Shown here in pieces: positions 22,945 through 30,766 of a stretch of 39,175 bases of DNA (position 1 is the first letter of the stretch; each line of letters begins with the position of its first letter). This DNA is from an uncultured Eubacteriales bacterium. GTDB lineage: Bacteria > Bacillota > Clostridia > Oscillospirales > Oscillospiraceae. The translations under genes were made by a program, and so were the position numbers. The DNA is taken from NCBI GenBank assembly GCA_949289455.1, contig CASEOA010000005.1, positions 1 through 39,175 of the forward strand, written 5' to 3'. The notes below the pieces were generated by a model, which searched no databases, had not been told where the DNA came from, and saw only the letters and a program-made list of their open reading frames with translations.

Positions 22945-24297
22945 ATGGAAAAAAATCTGACCACCGGCAGCGTGCTGGGACGGGTGATCTCCTTCTCCCT
23001 GCCCTACCTGCTGGCCTATTTTTTACAGACCCTCTACGGCATGGCCGACCTGTTCATCATCGGCCAGTTCGAGGGGGTGGCCAGTACCACCGCCGTCTCC
23101 GTAGGCTCCCAGGTCATGCACATGATTACCGTCATGATCGTGGGGCTGGCCATGGGCTCCACCGTCACCATCGGACAGGCCGTGGGCGCCGGTGATCTGC
23201 CCCGGGCGGGGCGCAACATCGGCAACACCGTCACCTTGTTCCTCTCCCTGTCTGTGGTGCTCACGGCGGCGCTGGTGGCCCTGGTCCGGCCCATTGTGGG
23301 ACTGATGTCCACGCCGGAGGCGGCGGTGGCCGGGACCGTCCAATATCTGACCATCTGCTTCCTGGGCATTCCCTTCATCACCGCCTACAACATCATCAGC
23401 TCCATTTTCCGGGGGCTGGGGGACTCCAAAAGCCCCATGTACTTCATCGCCGTGGCCTGCGTGGCCAACATTGCCCTGGACTACCTTTTCATGGGCGCTC
23501 TTTCCATGGGCCCCGCCGGGGCCGCTCTGGGCACCACCCTCTCCCAGACCATCAGCGTGGTCATCTCCATGGCGGTGATCCTCCGGCGGAAGAGCGGCAT
23601 TTCCCTGCGAAAAGCCGACCTGCGGCCCGCCCGGCCGGTCATGGGGCAGATCCTGAGCATCGGCGTCCCGGTGGCCCTCCAGGACGGGTTCATCCAGATC
23701 TCCTTCATTGTCATCACCATCATTGCCAACCGCCGGGGGCTCAACGACGCCGCGGCGGTTGGCATTGTGGAAAAGATCATCAGCTTCCTGTTCCTGGTCC
23801 CCTCCGCCATGCTGTCCACCGTGTCCGCCCTGGGGGCCCAGAACATCGGGGCGGGCCGGGAGGACCGGGCCCGGCTCACCCTCCGCTACGCCATCACCAT
23901 CGCCGTCTGCTTCGGGCTGTGCGCCGCGGCGGTGATCCAGTTTTGGGCAGAGCCTCTGGTGGGGCTGTTCACCGATCCCTCCACCGGGGACGGGGCCCAG
24001 GTGATCCGGCTGGGGGGACAGTATTTCCGGGGCTATGTGTGGGACTGCGTGTTCGCCGGCATCCACTTCAGCTTCAGCGGCTATTTCTGCGCCCGGGGCA
24101 AGTCCATCCTGTCCTTCCTCCACAACGTGATCTCCATTCTGCTGGTGCGGGTGCCCGGAGCCTATCTCACCTCCACCCTCTTCCCCACCACCCTGCTGCC
24201 CATGGGCCTGGCCACGGCAGCGGGCTCCCTCCTGTCGGTGCTGGTCTGCGCCGTGGCCTTCTTCCGCCTCACCCGGAAGGACACCCCCGCCCTGTAA
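22945..24297 (+). CDS. MATE family multidrug efflux protein
   Basis: 450 residues from the ATG at 22945 (AAAGGTG upstream); a GTG at 22933 lies inside that ribosome site. Twelve hydrophobic spans in two six-span halves, with family segments 'PYLLAYFLQTLYGMADLFIIGQF' near the start, 'GLGDSKSPMYF' after span five and 'VPVALQDGFIQISF' at the second half. MATE proteins export cationic or phenolic drugs with Na+ or H+. It is a single-gene unit between the 2-oxoacid operon and the p-cresol operon; export of toxic aromatic products is an attractive but unproved idea. Confidence 0.93.
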   Translation: MEKNLTTGSVLGRVISFSLPYLLAYFLQTLYGMADLFIIGQFEGVASTTAVSVGSQVMHMITVMIVGLAMGSTVTIGQAVGAGDLPRAGRNIGNTVTLFLSLSVVLTAALVALVRPIVGLMSTPEAAVAGTVQYLTICFLGIPFITAYNIISSIFRGLGDSKSPMYFIAVACVANIALDYLFMGALSMGPAGAALGTTLSQTISVVISMAVILRRKSGISLRKADLRPARPVMGQILSIGVPVALQDGFIQISFIVITIIANRRGLNDAAAVGIVEKIISFLFLVPSAMLSTVSALGAQNIGAGREDRARLTLRYAITIAVCFGLCAAAVIQFWAEPLVGLFTDPSTGDGAQVIRLGGQYFRGYVWDCVFAGIHFSFSGYFCARGKSILSFLHNVISILLVRVPGAYLTSTLFPTTLLPMGLATAAGSLLSVLVCAVAFFRLTRKDTPAL

Positions 24298-24326
24298 CAC
24301 CCCACCGGGATATCCCCACAAATACA

Positions 24327-24363
24327 TTGAGCGCCCTGCCGGAATGCCCGGCAGGGCGCTCAA
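24327..24363. terminator. Bidirectional terminator between MATE gene and hpd operon
   Basis: Perfect 16-bp stem (24327-24342 with 24348-24363), five-base loop, between convergent genes. Confidence 0.88.
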
Positions 24364-24377
24364 TCATCATTTGTTTC

Positions 24378-25316
24378 TTAAAATGCGGTCTGGTGGCCCA
24401 CATAGCAGGCGATGCCTGCGTCCAGGTACAGGGCCTGGAGGGCGGCCATGGCCTCGTCGGTCATCTCGCCGCCGGCGGCGTAGGCGTAGCGCTTGCCCAG
24501 CTGCTCCCACTTGGTCTGACCCAGGCGGTGGAACTTGAGCAGGTTGATCTCATAGAGCCCAACCTCCTCCATAAAGGCGATGAGGGCCTTGGCGTTCTCC
24601 ACGCTGTCGTTGTAGCCGTGGATAGTGGGCTGCCGAAGCACCAGCCGGCCGGACCAGCCGCTCTCCTTCAGCGCCCTGATGTTGCCCAGAATCCCCTCGT
24701 TGCCCACGCCGGTGCCCGCCTTGTGGGCGGCGCTGTCCATGTGCTTCACGTCGATGAAGGCAAAGTCGATGTACTCCATCACGTCCAGGAAGGTCTGGGT
24801 GGGAAAGCAGGCGCTGGTCTCGATGGCGGTATGGATGCCCAGCTTCCGGCAGCCCTCCAGCACCTCCAGCAGAAAGTCGTGCTGGGTGATGGGGTCGCCG
24901 CCGCTGAAGGTGACCCCGCCGTTGCTGCCCCAGCTGCTGAAATCCCGGCGGAGGATGTCCAGAAGCTGTCCGCTGGTGTATACCTTGACGCACTGTTTCA
25001 GAGCCCGGTTGGGGCAGATGGTAGTGCAGGGGAAGTCGGTACACCCCCGGCATTTGTCCCAGTCCACCTGGGGCGGCTGCCCCGGAGCCATGGTGATGGC
25101 ACCGGAAGGGCAGACGCTCAGGCAGACATCGCAGCCCTTGTCCCACTTGCAGGAGGTCTGGGCAAACATCAAGTGCTTGCCGTACACCCAGCTCTCCGGG
25201 TTGGCGCACCAGCGGCACTGGAGCGGGCAGCCGGTGAGAAACACCGTGGTACGGCAGCCGGGACCGTCATGGACCGAGAAGGACTGGATGTCAAAAATAT
25301 GTCCGATGGCGGCCAT
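24378..25316 (-). CDS. hpdA: 4-Hydroxyphenylacetate decarboxylase activating enzyme (radical SAM)
   Basis: 312 residues. Radical SAM motif Cys30-x3-Cys34-x2-Cys37 ('CPLQCRWC') for the [4Fe-4S]/SAM site, followed by an inserted ferredoxin-like region with two Cys-rich motifs ('CDVCLSVCP', 'CRGCTDFPCTTICP') as in glycyl radical activases that carry extra clusters, and 'GGVTFSGGDP', the SAM-contact segment. It abstracts hydrogen from the glycine of HpdB to make the glycyl radical. Third gene of hpdB-hpdC-hpdA, three bases after hpdC, so made together with its target. Confidence 0.93.
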   Translation of the reverse strand: MAAIGHIFDIQSFSVHDGPGCRTTVFLTGCPLQCRWCANPESWVYGKHLMFAQTSCKWDKGCDVCLSVCPSGAITMAPGQPPQVDWDKCRGCTDFPCTTICPNRALKQCVKVYTSGQLLDILRRDFSSWGSNGGVTFSGGDPITQHDFLLEVLEGCRKLGIHTAIETSACFPTQTFLDVMEYIDFAFIDVKHMDSAAHKAGTGVGNEGILGNIRALKESGWSGRLVLRQPTIHGYNDSVENAKALIAFMEEVGLYEINLLKFHRLGQTKWEQLGKRYAYAAGGEMTDEAMAALQALYLDAGIACYVGHQTAF

Positions 25317-25319
25317 GGC

Positions 25320-25586
25320 TCACCCCTGGGCGGGCTTGTAGCGCTCACAGGAGAAGGCGCCACAGTTGGCATAGCACCAGTTTTCCTTCTCAAACCCGGT
25401 GCAGGTGCCGATGCCGTGGTCGTCAGCCCCGGAGAAGCAGGCGCAGTTGCCGCAGAAGGGAGCTTCCTTAAAATTGGGGCAGGCCTCGCTGCCGGCCCCG
25501 TCGATAGGTACAATCTGCTTGGACAGGGCACACATGCCCTTCTCACAGTCCAGATTGATATAGTTTACACACGATACGTGTTTCAT
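25320..25586 (-). CDS. hpdC: 4-Hydroxyphenylacetate decarboxylase small subunit
   Basis: 88 residues from the ATG at 25586 (GGGAGG upstream); a TTG at 25604 lies in that site. Eleven Cys. With this start His3, Cys6, Cys19, Cys36 and Cys45, Cys48, Cys62, Cys80 fall on the positions that hold the two [4Fe-4S] clusters in the Clostridium scatologenes protein as I remember them. The small subunit stabilises the HPAD hetero-octamer and is not part of generic glycyl radical decarboxylases, so its presence marks true 4-hydroxyphenylacetate decarboxylase. Lies between hpdB and hpdA. Confidence 0.92.
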   Translation of the reverse strand: MKHVSCVNYINLDCEKGMCALSKQIVPIDGAGSEACPNFKEAPFCGNCACFSGADDHGIGTCTGFEKENWCYANCGAFSCERYKPAQG

Positions 25587-25605
25587 AACTGTAACGCCTC
25601 CCAAA

Positions 25606-28302
25606 TCAAGCTTCTTCGTATTCGGTGCGGAAGATGACCTCGTCCTGGATGGGCTTGCCGATCTCGCACCAGTATTGGGTAAATCCGGCCACCCGCACCA
25701 TCAGATCCCGGTACTTGTCGGGCTCCTTCTGGGCGTCCCGGAGGGTGTCGGAGCTGACCACGTTGAACTGGACGTGGAAACCGCCCTTGCGCATGTAGGT
25801 GCGCACCAGCTCCAGCAGCTTGCGGGTGCCCTGGACGCCCTGGACGGCGGAGGGGTGGAGCTTCAGGTTCATCTGGGCGTTCTGGTTCTGGGAGTGGTCA
25901 TAGACGGTGGCAGACTCAAACAGGGCGTACACGCCGTTCTTGTCGGTACCGGCGGCGGCGGAGACAGATCCGTCGGAGTAGGTGGTGCCGGCCAGGCGGC
26001 CGTCGGCGGTGGCCAGGGTGATGAAGCCCTGGGGCCCGTGGGTGGATACGGAGATCTGGCACAGGTACTCCGGTTTCCCGAAGAAGGACTCGATGGTGGG
26101 CAGGTAGTGGAGCAGGTACATGTGGTACTCCCGCAGCAGGGAGTCGGCATAGGGGTCGGCGTTGCCGTACTTGGGGGCGTTGACGCAGTCGGCAAAGATC
26201 TGGGCGTACTGGGCGGCCTGATCGGTGCTCTCCCGGTAGTCGGGGGAGAACACGCCGGTGTCGTAAGCGGTGCGGAAGCCGAAGTTGTGGAGCATGGCGT
26301 CGGTCATCTGCTCCAGGGTGTACTTCTTGTCGTCGTACACGTTCTTCTTGATAGAGGCCAGGGAGTTGATGAAGGTGATGGTACCGCAGGACTCGAAGTT
26401 GATGCAGCCGTTATACCGGGAGCCGCAGTTGCCGATGTGCTGGCCCTTCTTGAAGCAGTCGGGCTTGAGCAGGGAGTTGACGGCAGGCATGTTGTACTTG
26501 CGCCACACGTCCATCTGGATGTTGTTGACCTTGTTGACAATGCGGTTGCTGATGTCCAGGTACTTCTTCCACTGGTCCAGCAGCTCGTCAAAAGTGTCCA
26601 GCTTCCGGTTGTGGGGCGGGAACACCACCTTGCCGGTGCGCTGGTCCACGCCGTTGGTGAGGACCAGCTCCAGCACCTTGGGCAGGCCGGTGAAGTGGAT
26701 ACCGGTACCGCAGGTGGGAGAGGCGCCGCCGGGGATCATGGTGATCTTGCCGTTGTACTCCAGGGGCAGGAAGCAGCCGGGGGCGGACTCCAGGCAGCCC
26801 CCCAGGCACCAGGCCCGGGCGTCGTACAGGTCCATGCCCTCGGGGCCGTACTGGCGGAGCATGAAGTTCATGCCCACCTGGTTGTTCATCCAGGCGGGGT
26901 AGCCCATGCCCAGCTTGGTGCAGGCGGCGGCTTTCATGAGAAAGTCCTCGGGCAGCTTCTCGTCGTATAGGATGGAGAGGGTTGGCTGGGGAGTCTGGGC
27001 CCGCATACCGGCCTCGATGATGAGGTACTCCAGGGGGGTGACAGCGGAGAGGCCGTCGTAGTTCTGGCCGCCCAGGGACAGGTTGTTGAAGGTGTTGCCC
27101 GAGAGCACGCCGCCGGACACACCGGCGGAGGCGAAACACTCAATGCAGGTGATCTTGATGCGGTAGAGCTCCAGCAGCTCCACCACCTCTTCCTCGGTGG
27201 TAACGCCCTCGGCGATGTCCTTCTCGTAGAAGGGCTGAAGCACTTGGCCCAGACGGCCAATGGACTGGCCGGACTGGGGGTCCTCGTTGACCACGCCCAG
27301 GTGGAGACAGAGAGTGAGCTGGAGGGCCTCCCGGAAGGTGGAGGGCCGCTTGTGGGCGATGTTGTGCATGACCTGGGCGATCTCCAGGTAGTTCTTCTTG
27401 TACGCCTCGTCAGGCTCACGGGAGGCCAGATCCTCCGCCTTGCGGGCGTAGTTTTCGCACCAGCGGCTCAGGCCCTTGACGATCTCCTTCATGGCCACAT
27501 AGTAGTAGCCCCGGCTCATGCCAAGCACGCCGTCCCCGCCGGCCTCGCCCATGGTCTCGGCAATCTTTTGGTCGCACAGCTCCAGGATGCCGTCAAAGCC
27601 GTATTGCAGGGGCATGTAGTAGTTCATGACCTCCCGGCCCTGTGGGATAGCAAAGGAGTCGAACATGACCAGTACGCTGTCCATGATGTTCTGGAACTGC
27701 TCATAGTCGGGCAGGGTCTTGGCGTATTTGGTGGAGATATCCTCCACGGAGATGCCGTCCCAGTACTTGGACACCTTCACCAGCACGGGGATGTCCTCTT
27801 TCCGCATACCGAACTTCTTGGCAATGGAGATGATTTCGCCGTAGCTCTCGGTGACGTTGCCGCCGCCGGCGCCCACCACGGAGACCGAGTCGGCCTCGTT
27901 CTCGGCGGGAGCGTCCACCTCCTCCATCAGGGACTCCGCCAGGGAGTTGAAGAAGCTGGCGCACACCCAGGGGAAAGGAAACGCGCCCCGGAGATGCTTG
28001 GTCTTGTTCATGACCAGCTTTTCATAGGGGAGAATGGTGGGGGTGCTGTGGGCCAGAGAGGCGGCCACGGCCTTGGCCCGGCGCACCTCCAGCAGGTCGC
28101 CGTCGTTCTCCCACCACACACGGTTGTACCAATAGGCACTCTCCATGTCGGCGGTGACCTTCAGCAGATAGTAGATGTCCATGATCCGCTGAAAACTCTC
28201 CGCGGCGGCGGGGATCTCCCGGCTCTGCTCCTCCTTGAGCCGCTCCTCGGTGATGCCCCGGGCCTTAAGGATTTCTTGCAGCTTTACTTCGTTGCGCTCC
28301 AA
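25606..28302 (-). CDS. hpdB: 4-Hydroxyphenylacetate decarboxylase large (glycyl radical) subunit
   Basis: 898 residues from a TTG at 28302 with a weak ribosome site; the start is supported because numbering then matches the known enzyme. Catalytic Cys503 and Glu505 are in 'GGCLES', the radical Gly873 in 'VRVAGFTQYW', and Ser344, His536 and Glu637 fall at the positions reported for substrate binding in the C. scatologenes enzyme. It decarboxylates 4-hydroxyphenylacetate, a tyrosine fermentation product, to p-cresol under strict anaerobiosis. First gene of the operon with its small subunit and activase; a Crp/Fnr gene is divergent. Indoleacetate and phenylacetate decarboxylases are relatives, but the hpdC partner and these residues argue for HPAD. 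Confidence 0.95.
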   Translation of the reverse strand: MERNEVKLQEILKARGITEERLKEEQSREIPAAAESFQRIMDIYYLLKVTADMESAYWYNRVWWENDGDLLEVRRAKAVAASLAHSTPTILPYEKLVMNKTKHLRGAFPFPWVCASFFNSLAESLMEEVDAPAENEADSVSVVGAGGGNVTESYGEIISIAKKFGMRKEDIPVLVKVSKYWDGISVEDISTKYAKTLPDYEQFQNIMDSVLVMFDSFAIPQGREVMNYYMPLQYGFDGILELCDQKIAETMGEAGGDGVLGMSRGYYYVAMKEIVKGLSRWCENYARKAEDLASREPDEAYKKNYLEIAQVMHNIAHKRPSTFREALQLTLCLHLGVVNEDPQSGQSIGRLGQVLQPFYEKDIAEGVTTEEEVVELLELYRIKITCIECFASAGVSGGVLSGNTFNNLSLGGQNYDGLSAVTPLEYLIIEAGMRAQTPQPTLSILYDEKLPEDFLMKAAACTKLGMGYPAWMNNQVGMNFMLRQYGPEGMDLYDARAWCLGGCLESAPGCFLPLEYNGKITMIPGGASPTCGTGIHFTGLPKVLELVLTNGVDQRTGKVVFPPHNRKLDTFDELLDQWKKYLDISNRIVNKVNNIQMDVWRKYNMPAVNSLLKPDCFKKGQHIGNCGSRYNGCINFESCGTITFINSLASIKKNVYDDKKYTLEQMTDAMLHNFGFRTAYDTGVFSPDYRESTDQAAQYAQIFADCVNAPKYGNADPYADSLLREYHMYLLHYLPTIESFFGKPEYLCQISVSTHGPQGFITLATADGRLAGTTYSDGSVSAAAGTDKNGVYALFESATVYDHSQNQNAQMNLKLHPSAVQGVQGTRKLLELVRTYMRKGGFHVQFNVVSSDTLRDAQKEPDKYRDLMVRVAGFTQYWCEIGKPIQDEVIFRTEYEEA

Positions 28303-28370
28303 AATAATCAGCCTGCCTTTCCTGGGCGCACCCGTACCGGCGGGTTTGCCCTTGATTCAATCGCAGGCTC

Positions 28371-28376
28371 ATTATA
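28371..28376 (-). promoter_or_regulatory. -10 element of the hpd operon promoter
   Basis: Perfect TATAAT on the minus strand, with no good -35 at 17 bases (TTATGC, 28394-28399). The likely start is near 28364, leaving a leader of about 60 bases. A poor -35 with an upstream palindrome is the layout of an activator-dependent promoter. Confidence 0.6.
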
Positions 28377-28398
28377 AAAAAAGGGGGCTCCAAGCATA

Positions 28399-28413
28399 AG
28401 TGCAAATTGCACT
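28399..28413. promoter_or_regulatory. Perfect palindrome, likely Crp/Fnr-family operator
   Basis: AGTGCAA-A-TTGCACT, a 7-1-7 perfect palindrome centred at 28406. It is about 42 bases upstream of the predicted hpd start and covers the -35 hexamer of the divergent regulator gene, fitting activation of hpd and repression of the regulator. Confidence 0.65.
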
Positions 28414-28435
28414 CCTCGAAAAAATCTGATAAAAT
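28407..28435 (+). promoter_or_regulatory. Promoter of the Crp/Fnr-family gene
   Basis: TTGCAC (28407-28412), 17 bases, TAAAAT (28430-28435). The -35 lies inside the palindrome at 28399-28413. Confidence 0.65.
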
Positions 28436-28475
28436 AGACAAAACACATGGCCTGTACCAGCAGAGGTGAAACGAT

Positions 28476-29183
28476 ATGAACAATCCGGACAAGCACAGTT
28501 GGGCGCATGAAGTGTCCGCCCTGGAGCTCTACCCCCTGATCCGGCCCTGTTTTGAACAGGGGCTGCTGCCCATCCGCAGCTGTCCCGCCGGCGCCTGCAT
28601 CAGCGACGCGGCCGACGAGGGCTACCGCATCCTGTACCTGCTCCAGGGTTCCATCCAGGTGTTCAGCCTGTCCTACCGGGGGCGGCGCATCCTGCTGGAT
28701 GAGGTGAGCGCCCCTTCCTTCTCCGGGCACATCAGCCGGCTGCGGGGGCACAGTTTCGACGCCAGTCTGACGGCCCAGACCGACTGCGTCTACCTGGAAT
28801 TCCCCGACCGGCTCTTTTTGGAACTGATGCAGGACCCTTCGTTTGCCCTGGAGTTTTACCGGAGCACCAGCCGCCGGACCTACTACATGTACCACAAATT
28901 TCTGGGGCTCAGCCTCTTCACCGCCGAGGAGAACACTGCCATGTACTACCTGCTCCACGGGGACCGGTTCCGCACCGGCACCCTGGACTCCATGAGCGAG
29001 GAGATCGGCATCAGCCGCCGCAGCCTGTGTTATATCCTCAAGCGCTGGCAGGCCAGAGGCATCCTCTCCCGGCGGAACGGGCGGTATCAGGTGGCGGACC
29101 CGCCAGCCCTGTTCAAGCTAACCGAGCAGATCCGCCTGTTTTACAACCAGCTCTCCCTGGAGACCAACCCACCTCACAGCTAA
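28476..29183 (+). CDS. Crp/Fnr family transcriptional regulator
   Basis: 235 residues, GAGGTG ribosome site. Residues about 20-150 form the cyclic-nucleotide-binding-like barrel ('GYRILYLLQGSIQVFSLSYRGRRILLDE' region), then a dimer helix and a winged helix at about 165-215 ('SEEIGISRRSLCYILKRWQARGIL'). It lacks the N-terminal four-Cys set of Fnr, so direct oxygen sensing is unlikely; a small aromatic effector is possible. Divergent from hpdB, with a shared palindrome in the 173-base gap, so it is the probable local regulator of p-cresol formation. Confidence 0.9.
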   Translation: MNNPDKHSWAHEVSALELYPLIRPCFEQGLLPIRSCPAGACISDAADEGYRILYLLQGSIQVFSLSYRGRRILLDEVSAPSFSGHISRLRGHSFDASLTAQTDCVYLEFPDRLFLELMQDPSFALEFYRSTSRRTYYMYHKFLGLSLFTAEENTAMYYLLHGDRFRTGTLDSMSEEIGISRRSLCYILKRWQARGILSRRNGRYQVADPPALFKLTEQIRLFYNQLSLETNPPHS

Positions 29184-29291
29184 AACAGGTATTGATAATT
29201 GCTTAAATATATAAACTCCTGGCTGTTATGCACACGTTTTATCCGGAATATCAGAAAAGGAACCGCGTGCCTCCAGCTCAGGGATACAAGA

Positions 29292-29337
29292 CGGGGCTGT
29301 TGCGTGATTTTGCAACAGCCCCGATGTCTCGCTTTTA
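29292..29337 (+). terminator. Terminator of the Crp/Fnr-family gene
   Basis: Perfect 12-bp stem (29292-29303 with 29312-29323), eight-base loop, further pairing of GAC/GTC outside it, TTTT at 29333-29336. Sits between convergent genes; the rest of 29184-29377 shows no gene. Confidence 0.8.
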
Positions 29338-29377
29338 TTGATCTGAATTCCAAGGGTTCGCCGGATTCCCCAGCGCT

Positions 29378-30766
29378 CTAACCGTCCAACACAATGGCGT
29401 TCACCGCCTCCACCAGATCCACCACGGCGCTGCGGGCCACCAGGGCGGTGGGCTGGCCGTCCACCACCGCCAGGCAGCTGCTGCCGTCATAGCGGTATAG
29501 GGCGATGGACACCGTGGGCTGGTCCTCCAGGTCCAGGTGAACCGTCAGAGCAACCTCTTCCACCCCGGTGGGCTCCTCGTCGGTGAAGCTGTCTGCGGCC
29601 AGGGTCTCCAGGGCAGTCTGGAGGTCGGTGGTCTCCACCGCCTGGTCCTGGTAGGAGAGCTCCACGCCCTCCTCCCCCTCCGCCAGGGTGAAGGTGTAAT
29701 TCGCCCCGTCCAAGGTCACGTCCACCTGAGACAGGTCCTCCAGCGAGGCGGGTAGGAGCTCCGTGTGGCGCAGGTCATCATAGCCCGCCGCCATCAGGGC
29801 CTGATAGTCGGCCCCGGAGATCTGATAGATGAGCTTGGACTCCCCTACCCGGGCGTAGGCGGTGATATCCTCCGCCTCCTCGTCGGCGGCGGGCTCCTGA
29901 GCCGGGTCCCGGCTCACCGCCAGGGTGAAGGTCTGGGCGGTCTCATTGCCCTCCTCGTCGGTCTCAGTATAGTCCACCGTCACCCGCAGCTCCGGGTGGT
30001 CCAGGCCGTAGGCCGCCAGATCCCCCTCGTCGGCGGTGTAGGTGAGGTAGTCGGTGAGCCCCAGGTACTCCAGGTCGGCCAGGTAGTTGTCCACCCGGTC
30101 GGTGTCCAGGGGAGCCTGGGCCCCATCCACCTGGGCGTAATACACGTCCTCCGCCCGGTAGGAGCCTCCCCCCTCGGCCACATAGTCCACCTGCAGGGTC
30201 TCCTCCCCCTCCAGGGTGAGCTGGGTCACCTGCTGGAAATAGGGCACGGTGTCGTGGTCGATCAGGTCGCTGAGGGCCACGTCAAAGGTGTCCAGGGGAT
30301 CTGTCTCCACCAGGTAGACATTGCCGTCCCCGATGGACAGATAGCGCTGGGAATCCATGGTGCTGTAGTCTCCCAGGGTCACAGTGTAAATCGCGTCTCC
30401 CGAGGTGAGCTCAATGGTACAGACCGGGTCGTCCAGGCCGTACTGGGACACATCTTCCGGGGACTCAATGACAAAGGCGGCGGTAAGGTTTTCAAACAGG
30501 GAGAGCATACTGTCCATCCTGTCCCCGTCCACCGGGAACGCCTGGTCCCCGTCGTAGCTCCAGCCGTCGGCGTTGGTGAAGGCCAGGCTTTCGCCGTCGT
30601 AATCCCAGGACAGGGTCTGTACGTCCTCCACGGACAGGGCCAGAATGACCTCCCCGCTGTTTTTGATGTCCTCCTGCCAGGTCTGGTACCGGCTGACCCC
30701 AAAGGTCACCACAATGGCCGCCACCAGCAGCCCTGCCAGCAGGCCCAGGCGTTTAGACCGGTTCAT
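29378..30766 (-). CDS. DUF4340 domain lipoprotein-like/anchored protein of the ABC cluster
   Basis: 462 residues: a membrane anchor at about 8-25 ('LGLLAGLLVAAIVVTFGVS') with no lipobox Cys, then an acidic extracellular region with two or three repeats of the DUF4340 type ('YGLDDPVCTIELT', 'YGLDHPELRVTVDY'). It overlaps the 3' end of the GldG-like gene by 14 bases. DUF4340 proteins regularly accompany GldG-type proteins and an ABC-2 exporter; their function is unknown. Last gene of its operon. Confidence 0.85.
   Translation of the reverse strand: MNRSKRLGLLAGLLVAAIVVTFGVSRYQTWQEDIKNSGEVILALSVEDVQTLSWDYDGESLAFTNADGWSYDGDQAFPVDGDRMDSMLSLFENLTAAFVIESPEDVSQYGLDDPVCTIELTSGDAIYTVTLGDYSTMDSQRYLSIGDGNVYLVETDPLDTFDVALSDLIDHDTVPYFQQVTQLTLEGEETLQVDYVAEGGGSYRAEDVYYAQVDGAQAPLDTDRVDNYLADLEYLGLTDYLTYTADEGDLAAYGLDHPELRVTVDYTETDEEGNETAQTFTLAVSRDPAQEPAADEEAEDITAYARVGESKLIYQISGADYQALMAAGYDDLRHTELLPASLEDLSQVDVTLDGANYTFTLAEGEEGVELSYQDQAVETTDLQTALETLAADSFTDEEPTGVEEVALTVHLDLEDQPTVSIALYRYDGSSCLAVVDGQPTALVARSAVVDLVEAVNAIVLDG

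Noticed and set aside
25606-28302. Indoleacetate (skatole-forming) or phenylacetate decarboxylase
   Set aside because: The dedicated small subunit hpdC and exact HPAD residue positions favour 4-hydroxyphenylacetate; not excluded without phylogeny.
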